From Bradyrhizobium elkanii WSM2783 (GTDB lineage: Bacteria; Pseudomonadota; Alphaproteobacteria; Rhizobiales; Xanthobacteraceae): a DNA stretch of 45,599 nucleotides. A program made the translations under genes and the position numbers. Below are positions 39,993 to 45,599 of the stretch, piece after piece. Under the pieces are notes generated by a model, which saw only the letters and a list, made by a program, of their open reading frames with translations, was not told the origin of the DNA and made no database searches. Position 1 is the stretch's first letter. The number at the start of each line of letters is the position of its first letter. The stretch is from the NCBI RefSeq assembly GCF_000472865.1, contig NZ_AXAP01000066.1:1-45599 (forward strand), given 5' to 3'.

Positions 39993-41363
39993 ATGCCCAT
40001 CAACATCCTGATGCCCGCGCTGTCGCCAACCATGGAGAAGGGCAATCTGGCCAAATGGCTCAAGAAGGAGGGCGACAAGGTCAAGTCCGGCGACGTGATC
40101 GCGGAGATCGAGACCGACAAGGCGACGATGGAAGTCGAGGCGGTCGACGAGGGGACCATCGCCAAGATCCTGGTGCCTGAAGGCACGCAGGACGTTCCGG
40201 TCAATGACGTGATCGCGGTGCTCGCCGGCGACGGCGAGGACGTGAAGGCGGCCGCGAGCGGCGCCGGAGCCGCGCCGCCGAAAGCCGCTGAGGCGCCTGC
40301 CGCAAAGCCCGCTCCGGCACCGGCGCCAGCGCCGGCTCCCGCCCAACCAGCGCCGGCACCGAAAGCTGCTGCGCCTGCGGCGGCACCGGCACCAGCGCCG
40401 CAAGCCGCAGCGCCGGCGCCCCGGGGCAACGGTCACGCCCGCATCTTCTCGTCACCGCTGGCACGACGCCTTGCCAAGGAAGCCGGCATCGAGCTCGGGC
40501 GCATCAACGGCAGCGGCCCGCACGGCCGCATCGTCGCGCGGGACGTCGAGGAGGCGAGGTCCGGCAAGGGCCTGAAGGCGCCGCCGGCCGCGCCCAGCAC
40601 GACGCCGTCCATCGCGCCGTCGATGTCGGACCAGCAGATCCTCGCGCTGTTCGAGCCGGGTTCGTATGAGATCGTGCCGCATGACGGCATGCGCCGCACC
40701 ATCGCGCAGCGCCTCACCGCGTCGATCCAGCAGATCCCGCATTTCTATCTGACGATCGACTGCGACATCGGCAAGCTGCTCGTCGCCCGCGAGGAGATCA
40801 ATGCCGCTGCGCCGAAGGACGCCGACAAGAAGCCGCTCTACAAGCTCTCGGTCAATGACTTCGTCATCAAGGCGATGGCGGTCGCGCTGCAGAAGATACC
40901 GAACTGCAATGTGAGCTGGACCGAAGGCGGCATGGTCAAGCACAAGCATTCCGACGTCGGCGTTGCGGTCGCGATGCCGGGCGGCCTGATCACGCCGATC
41001 ATCCGGAAAGCGGAGACCAAGACGCTGTCGGTCATCTCCGGCGAGATGAAGGACTTCGCCGCCCGAGCCCGCTCGCGGAAATTGAAGCCGGAGGAATATC
41101 AGGGCGGCACCACGGCAGTCTCCAACCTCGGCATGTACGGCATCAACCACTTCACCGCCGTGATCAACCCGCCGCATGCGACGATCCTGGCCGTCGGCGC
41201 CAGCGAGGAGCGCCCCGTGGTGCGGAACGGCAAGATCGAGATCGCCAGCATCATGAGCGTGACGCTCTCCTGCGACCATCGCGCGATCGACGGCGCTCTC
41301 GGCGCCGAGCTGATCGGTGCCTTCAAGCAGCTCATCGAAAACCCCGTCATGATGATGGTGTGA
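39993..41363 (+). CDS. pdhC: Pyruvate dehydrogenase E2, dihydrolipoamide acetyltransferase
   Basis: E2 is the core that transfers acetyl groups to CoA. The 456 residues have one lipoyl domain (1 to about 79, Lys43), a Pro/Ala linker (APAPAPAPAPAQPAPAPKAA) and an E3/E1-binding domain (RIFSSPLARRLAKEAGIELG through GSGPHGRIVARDVE). The catalytic domain ends in SCDHRAIDGALGAELIGAFK with the active-site His. The single lipoyl domain is compensated by the one on PdhB. A 96-base gap separates it from the deaminase gene. Confidence 0.98.
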   Translation: MPINILMPALSPTMEKGNLAKWLKKEGDKVKSGDVIAEIETDKATMEVEAVDEGTIAKILVPEGTQDVPVNDVIAVLAGDGEDVKAAASGAGAAPPKAAEAPAAKPAPAPAPAPAPAQPAPAPKAAAPAAAPAPAPQAAAPAPRGNGHARIFSSPLARRLAKEAGIELGRINGSGPHGRIVARDVEEARSGKGLKAPPAAPSTTPSIAPSMSDQQILALFEPGSYEIVPHDGMRRTIAQRLTASIQQIPHFYLTIDCDIGKLLVAREEINAAAPKDADKKPLYKLSVNDFVIKAMAVALQKIPNCNVSWTEGGMVKHKHSDVGVAVAMPGGLITPIIRKAETKTLSVISGEMKDFAARARSRKLKPEEYQGGTTAVSNLGMYGINHFTAVINPPHATILAVGASEERPVVRNGKIEIASIMSVTLSCDHRAIDGALGAELIGAFKQLIENPVMMMV

Positions 41364-41366
41364 TGC

Positions 41367-41552
41367 GTGACCTCCAACGCATTGCTCTATGGTCCCTATG
41401 TTCTCGCAATAGCGCTGGCGATTGCTGCGCTGATCGTCCGCGCCCGTGATCTGGCATCGACCACCCAGTTCCGGATCATGCTGGGCGGCGCCGGGCTGCT
41501 TGCGCTTGGATGGACCGGATTCCTGGTTGCTCTGGCTAGATCGGATTTGTGA
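41367..41552 (+). CDS. Small two-helix membrane protein between pdhC and lpd
   Basis: This 61-residue protein starts at GTG 41367, three bases after the pdhC stop. Two hydrophobic stretches (about 7-24, YGPYVLAIALAIAALIVR, and 38-56, MLGGAGLLALGWTGFLVAL) flank a polar loop (DLASTTQFR). Its stop overlaps the lpd ATG (TGATG), so it is likely translated and coupled. No function is known to me. The tight fit on both sides and codon use like its neighbours argue that it is real rather than spurious. Confidence 0.65.
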   Translation: MTSNALLYGPYVLAIALAIAALIVRARDLASTTQFRIMLGGAGLLALGWTGFLVALARSDL

Positions 41553-42973
41553 TGGCTGACACTTCCTTCGACGTTATCATCATCGGCGCTGGCCCCGGCG
41601 GCTACGTCACCGCGATTCGCGCCGCGCAGCTCGGCTTCAAGACCGCTGTGGTGGAGAAGGCCTATCTCGGCGGCATCTGCAACAATTGGGGCTGCATCCC
41701 GACCAAGGCGCTGCTGCGCTCGGCGGAAGTCTATCATCTGATGCAGCACGCCAAGGATTACGGCCTCTCGGCGGAGAACATCTCGTTCGATCCCAAGGCG
41801 GTGGTGCAGCGCTCGCGCAACGTGGTGAAGCGGCTGAACGATGGCGTCGGCTTCCTGTTCCGCAAGAACAAGATCACGACGATCTGGGGCGAAGCGACGA
41901 TCGATGCGCCGGGCAAGCTGACGGTCAAGAAGTCTTCCGTCGAGGCGCCGAAGGGCGCGCTCGGCGAGGGCACCTACCAGGCAAAACACATCATCATCGC
42001 GACCGGCGCGCGGCCGCGCGTACTGCCGGGACTCGAGCCCGACAAGAAGCTGGTCTGGACCTATTTCGAAGCGATGGTCCCCGACAAAATGCCGAAATCA
42101 CTGCTTGTGATCGGCTCCGGCGCGATCGGCATCGAGTTCGCCTCGTTCTACCGCACCCTCGGCGCGGAGGTGACGGTCGTCGAAGTGCTGCCGCAGATCC
42201 TGCCGGTCGAGGATACCGAAATCGCGAAATTCGCGCACAAAGCGTTCGAGAAGCAGGGCATCAAGATCTTCACCAACACCAAAGTGACGAAGCTCGACAA
42301 GAAGAGCGACAGCGTGGTCGCGACCATCGACGACGGCAAGGGCAAGCCGCAGACCATCGAGTTCGACCGCGTGATCTCCGCCGTCGGCGTGGTCGGCAAT
42401 GTCGAAGGCATCGGGCTGGAGAAGCTCGGCGTGAAGGCCGAGCGCGGCATCATCGCGATCGACGGCTATTGCCGCACCAACGTCCCCGGCATCTATGCGA
42501 TCGGCGACGTCGCCGGTCCCCCGATGCTCGCGCACAAGGCCGAGCATGAAGGCATCATCTGCGTCGAGGCGATCAAGGGCCTGCATCCGCACCCGATGGA
42601 CAAGAACATGATTCCGGGCTGCACCTATTGCTATCCGCAGGTCGCATCCGTCGGCATGACCGAGGCCAAGGCCAAGGAAGCCGGCCGCGACATCCGCGTC
42701 GGCCGCTTCCCGTTCGTCGGCAACGGCAAGGCGATCGCGCTCGGCGAGGAGCAGGGCATGGTCAAGGTGATCTTCGACAAGAAGACCGGCCAACTCCTCG
42801 GCGCGCACATGGTCGGCGCTGAGGTCACCGAACTGATCCAGGGCTATGTGATCGCGATGAACCTCGAGACGACAGAAGAAGAGCTGATGCACACCATCTT
42901 CCCGCATCCGACACTGTCGGAGATGATGAAGGAAGCGGTGCTGGATGCCTACGGGCGCGTCCTCAACATGTAA
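41552..42973 (+). CDS. lpdA: Dihydrolipoamide dehydrogenase (E3)
   Basis: E3 reoxidises dihydrolipoamide of the pyruvate dehydrogenase complex with FAD and NAD. In this 473-residue protein the FAD site DVIIIGAGPGGYVTAIRAAQ precedes the redox disulfide Cys43/Cys48 in GGICNNWGCIPTKALLR. VIGSGAIGIEFASFYRTLGA binds NAD, and HTIFPHPTLSEMMKEAVLDA holds the His-Glu pair. The CNNWGC form, rather than CLNVGC, marks the rhizobial PDH-linked subfamily. The ATG at 41552 overlaps the preceding stop. Confidence 0.97.
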   Translation: MADTSFDVIIIGAGPGGYVTAIRAAQLGFKTAVVEKAYLGGICNNWGCIPTKALLRSAEVYHLMQHAKDYGLSAENISFDPKAVVQRSRNVVKRLNDGVGFLFRKNKITTIWGEATIDAPGKLTVKKSSVEAPKGALGEGTYQAKHIIIATGARPRVLPGLEPDKKLVWTYFEAMVPDKMPKSLLVIGSGAIGIEFASFYRTLGAEVTVVEVLPQILPVEDTEIAKFAHKAFEKQGIKIFTNTKVTKLDKKSDSVVATIDDGKGKPQTIEFDRVISAVGVVGNVEGIGLEKLGVKAERGIIAIDGYCRTNVPGIYAIGDVAGPPMLAHKAEHEGIICVEAIKGLHPHPMDKNMIPGCTYCYPQVASVGMTEAKAKEAGRDIRVGRFPFVGNGKAIALGEEQGMVKVIFDKKTGQLLGAHMVGAEVTELIQGYVIAMNLETTEEELMHTIFPHPTLSEMMKEAVLDAYGRVLNM

Positions 42974-42991
42974 CGAGAGGGACGGCGAGCC

Positions 42992-44233
42992 GTGAAAGAC
43001 AACGACAATCTCACCATCGAACGCCCGACCTTCGTCACCCATCTCGAATGCGCGATGGAGGGGGATCACTATCCCGCCGACCAGGTGCACAACCTCTCCA
43101 AGGCCGGCAAGCCGCTCTTGGTGCGCTATGACCTCGAGGGCGTGAAGAAGGCGCTGAGCAAGGATGCGCTGAAGCAGCGTCCCGCCGACATGTGGCGCTA
43201 TCGCGAATTGTTGCCGGTGCGCCAATGCAAGGACATCGTCAGCCTCGGCGAGGTGACGACGCCGTTGATCCGGCTGCCGAAACTCGGCGCCAGGCTCGGC
43301 GGCGGCGAGATCATCGTCAAGGACGAGGGGCGGCTGCCGACCGGCTCGTTCAAGGCGCGCGGCCTCGTCATGGCGGTGTCGATGGGCAAGGCGCTCGGCA
43401 TCAAGCACATGGCGATGCCGACCAACGGCAATGCCGGTGCCGCGCTCGCCGCTTACGCCACCGCCTGCGGCATCAAGACCACGATCTTCTGCCCGGCCGA
43501 CACGCCGGAAGTGAATGTCAGCGAGATCGAGTTGCAGGGCGCGACCGTCTACCGCGTCAACGGCCTGATCGATGATTGCGGCAAGATCGTCGGCGAGGGC
43601 AAGGCCAAGGTCGGCTGGTTCGACACGTCGACCTTGAAGGAACCGTACCGGATCGAGGGCAAGAAGACGATGGGGCTTGAGCTGGCCGAACAACTCGGCT
43701 GGGACGTGCCGGACGTGATCTTCTATCCGACCGGCGGCGGCACCGGCCTGATCGGCATGTGGAAGGCCTTTGCCGAACTGGAGGCGATCGGCTTCATCGG
43801 CAGCAAGCGCCCGCGCATGGTCGCGGTGCAGGCTTCCGGCTGCGCCCCGATGGTGCGTGCTTTTGAAGCAGGCACCGAGCATGCGACGCGCTGGGAAGAC
43901 GCGCACACCATCGCTTCCGGCATCCGCGTGCCGCAGGCGATCGGAGATTTTTTAATCCTGCGTGCGGTCCGCGAGAGCAAAGGTTTCGCCATCGCGGTCG
44001 ATGACGAGAAGATTTCTGCTGCGCTGAGCGAAGTCGCGCGGGAGGAGGGGCTGTTGCTGTGCCCCGAGGGCGCGGCCACTTATGCCGCCTACAAGCAAAG
44101 CCTCGCCGACGGACGCGTCACCAAAAGCGATCGCGTGATGCTGTTCAATTGCGCCACGGGCCTTAAATATCCGCTGCCGCCGGTCACACGCACGCTCGAT
44201 CGTTTCAAGCCGATCGACTTCGCGCAATTCTAA
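42992..44233 (+). CDS. Threonine synthase-like PLP enzyme
   Basis: This 413-residue fold-type II PLP enzyme has PLP Lys121 in GRLPTGSFKARGLVMAVSMG, the phosphate-binding PTNGNAGAALAAYAT and the YPTGGGTGLIGMWKAFAELE loop. The best match is threonine synthase, which converts phosphohomoserine to threonine; a related lyase or dehydratase is possible. A cysteine-bearing N-terminal segment (THLECAMEGDHYPADQVHNL) resembles a zinc-less threonine-synthase leader. GTG 42992 starts it, 18 bases after lpd, so it may belong to the pdh transcript. Confidence 0.85.
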   Translation: MKDNDNLTIERPTFVTHLECAMEGDHYPADQVHNLSKAGKPLLVRYDLEGVKKALSKDALKQRPADMWRYRELLPVRQCKDIVSLGEVTTPLIRLPKLGARLGGGEIIVKDEGRLPTGSFKARGLVMAVSMGKALGIKHMAMPTNGNAGAALAAYATACGIKTTIFCPADTPEVNVSEIELQGATVYRVNGLIDDCGKIVGEGKAKVGWFDTSTLKEPYRIEGKKTMGLELAEQLGWDVPDVIFYPTGGGTGLIGMWKAFAELEAIGFIGSKRPRMVAVQASGCAPMVRAFEAGTEHATRWEDAHTIASGIRVPQAIGDFLILRAVRESKGFAIAVDDEKISAALSEVAREEGLLLCPEGAATYAAYKQSLADGRVTKSDRVMLFNCATGLKYPLPPVTRTLDRFKPIDFAQF

Positions 44234-44260
44234 GCCGGACATTTTCGAATGGAGTAGGCG

Positions 44261-45229
44261 ATGCGAAAGGTAGTCTTGGCGTTCCTTGCGGTGTTGACAT
44301 GGTGCGGCGCCGCCGTCGCCCAGAACTATCCTTCGCATCCGATCACTATCATCGTGCCGTTCTCCGCCGGCGGGCCGTCGGATGCGATGGCGCGTATCCT
44401 CGCCGAGCGGATGAAGGCCTCGCTAGGAGAGACGCTCCTGATCGAGAACGTCACGGGAGCGGGCGGCTCGATCGGCGTCGGCCGCGCAGTACGCTCGCCG
44501 GCGGACGGCTACACGATCTCGTTCGGCCATCTCGGCACGCATGTCGCCAACGGCGCCGTCTACAAGCTCGGCTATGACCTCGTCGCCGATCTCGAACCGG
44601 TGGTGCTGTTGCCGAGCAATCCGATGATCATCGTCAGCAAGAACGCGATCCCCGCCAAATCGCTAAGCGAACTCTTGGCCTGGCTGAAGTCGCGACCGTC
44701 GCCGCCGACCGCCGGCACTGCGGGCGCCGGCTCCGGCAGCCACATCGCCGGGCTCTATTTCGAGACCGTCTCCGGCATCAAATTGCAATATGTGCCGTAT
44801 CGCGGCACCGCGCCGGCGTTGAACGACCTCGTTGCGGGGCAGATCGACATCATGATCGATCAGACCTCCAACTCGATCAACCAGGTTCGCGCCGGCACCA
44901 TCCGCGCCTATGCCGTCACCGACGACAGGCGCGTCGACTCTGCGGCCGAGGTCCCAACCACCGATGAAGCCGGTCTGCCCGGCTTCCACATGACGCTGTG
45001 GTCCGGCCTTTGGGTGCCCAAGGGCACGCCGAAGGAGATCGTCGCCAAGCTGAATGCTGCCGCGGTGGAGGCGCTGAACGATCCCGTGGTCGTAAAACAG
45101 CTCGAAAACCTCGGCCTGCGCATGCCGCCGAAGAATCAGCTCACGCCCGAAGCCCTCGGCGCCTGGCAGAAGGCCGAGATCGCAAAGTGGTGGCCGATGA
45201 TCAAGGACGCCGACGTCAAGGTGGATTGA
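44261..45229 (+). CDS. Tripartite tricarboxylate transporter substrate-binding protein (Bug family)
   Basis: This 322-residue periplasmic binding protein has a Sec signal peptide (MRKVVLAFLAVLTWCGAAVA, cleavage before QNYPSHP). Bug-family motifs are YPSHPITIIVPFSAGGPSDA, ENVTGAGGSIGVGRAVRSPA, DGYTISFG, GLYFETVSGIKLQYVPYRGT and DLVAGQIDIMIDQTSNSINQ. Such proteins bind carboxylates, amino acids or aromatic acids; genomes often encode many without adjacent TctA/TctB subunits, as here. The ligand is unknown. Confidence 0.93.
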   Translation: MRKVVLAFLAVLTWCGAAVAQNYPSHPITIIVPFSAGGPSDAMARILAERMKASLGETLLIENVTGAGGSIGVGRAVRSPADGYTISFGHLGTHVANGAVYKLGYDLVADLEPVVLLPSNPMIIVSKNAIPAKSLSELLAWLKSRPSPPTAGTAGAGSGSHIAGLYFETVSGIKLQYVPYRGTAPALNDLVAGQIDIMIDQTSNSINQVRAGTIRAYAVTDDRRVDSAAEVPTTDEAGLPGFHMTLWSGLWVPKGTPKEIVAKLNAAAVEALNDPVVVKQLENLGLRMPPKNQLTPEALGAWQKAEIAKWWPMIKDADVKVD

Positions 45230-45240
45230 GATTGTAGTCG

Positions 45241-45330
45241 GTAGCCCGGGTGAAGCGAAGCGCAACCCGGGACAGCTCTATCCACGTGTACGAGCGGCCC
45301 CGGGTTACGCTGACGCTCCACCCGGGCTAC
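45241..45330. repeat. Long GTAGCCCGGG inverted-repeat element
   Basis: GTAGCCCGGG (45241-45250) and CCCGGGCTAC (45321-45330) form the outer arms. Inner segments GCGCAACCCGGG (45260-45271) and the CCCGGGTTACGC across 45298-45309 also pair. It begins 12 bases after the binding-protein stop and is related to the short copy at 24963-24997. Confidence 0.75.
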
Positions 45331-45599
45331 GAAGCTCGCGCCCTGCCGCATGTGAGATCCTCATCCTGAGAGGGTGAGAATGTTTCGCGCTCGCCCGGAG
45401 AATTCTAGATTTGACGGGCTGGCTGGAAGGCGGCGACCGTAAAGCTTTTCGGTTGAGCCGGCGCCGAATGACGGCGATCTGACCAAACCTCCGCCAATGC
45501 CAGGCCGGTGCTGGCGGTGCTTTGTGGCGCCTGCTGGCGTGGGCTCCCTGTTCATGCCGCGACCCGCGCCTTGGCGTGCAAGGCGAGGAAGCGCATCAT
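45331..45599. other. Right-edge stretch without a supported complete gene
   Basis: No complete gene is convincing here. On the minus strand an open frame entering from the right edge ends at 45552-45554 with the residues MMRFLALHAKARVAA; it may be the C-terminus of a gene outside the window. A 64-codon frame (45361-45555, -) starts on the same ATGA overlap but has no recognisable content. Confidence 0.3.

Noticed and set aside
42098..43906. Minus-strand open frame of about 600 codons opposite lpd and the threonine synthase gene
   Set aside because: It spans two well-supported plus-strand genes, has no domain, and is rich in Asp/His/Arg/Leu as expected for antisense frames in high-GC DNA.
45361..45555. 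64-codon minus-strand frame at the right edge
   Set aside because: No recognisable domain or ribosome-binding site; only a chance ATGA overlap with an edge frame supports it.

Overview
The window is high-GC alphaproteobacterial chromosome and most resembles Bradyrhizobium or a close relative. The evidence is the trpD-trpC-moaC order, an eno / ftsB / pdhA-pdhB-pdhC-lpd gene set with a lipoyl domain fused to E1-beta, many dispersed palindromic intergenic repeats, and a FixK/FNR-type box placed exactly as in a class II activated promoter. No rRNA, tRNA, CRISPR array or intact insertion sequence was found.

Layout. 1-621 is repeat-rich and has no convincing gene. 622-3274 (+) holds an Old Yellow Enzyme-type oxidoreductase and a CtpA-type S41 protease. 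3512-8352 (-) runs ppiD, trpD, trpC, moaC and a small secreted protein, with a palindromic repeat family between the genes. 8664-14496 (+) holds housekeeping genes (tpiA, secG, pyrG, a NIPSNAP protein, kdsA) followed by an MFS transporter. 14515-19031 (-) is accessory: an MFS remnant, a small DMT-type exporter, a PaiB-like protein, a MocR/PdxR-type regulator, queF, and a Vgb-like beta-propeller whose Tat signal is frameshifted. eno follows (+), then a 948-residue GH113-like/RTX protein, a quinone-oxidoreductase-like protein, an FMN reductase and ftsB.

26178-36471 is a second accessory block. It has a FixK-box-driven GAF-Fis regulator, a HerA-like ATPase, a frameshifted ArsR gene coupled to a VOC protein, a compact minus-strand operon (MHS transporter, DJ-1/PfpI, RidA, MOSC, 2Fe-2S reductase) behind an XRE-cupin regulator, and an acetaldehyde-type aldehyde dehydrogenase. 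36671-42973 (+) is the pyruvate dehydrogenase operon, with a DUF5076 protein, a yeast-type cytosine deaminase and a tiny membrane protein interleaved. A threonine synthase-like enzyme and a tripartite-tricarboxylate binding protein follow, then repeats to the right edge.

How the genes work together. Core metabolism (Tpi, Eno, PDH, Trp, CTP, KDO) forms the backbone, and accessory cassettes sit in the gaps of a cluster (eno-ftsB-pdhABC) that is usually compact in alphaproteobacteria. The best candidate for an undescribed system is the MHS/DJ-1/RidA/MOSC/2Fe-2S reductase operon. It has the parts for uptake and reductive processing of an N-oxygenated or other nitrogenous small molecule; this is inference from family content and translational coupling, not demonstrated.
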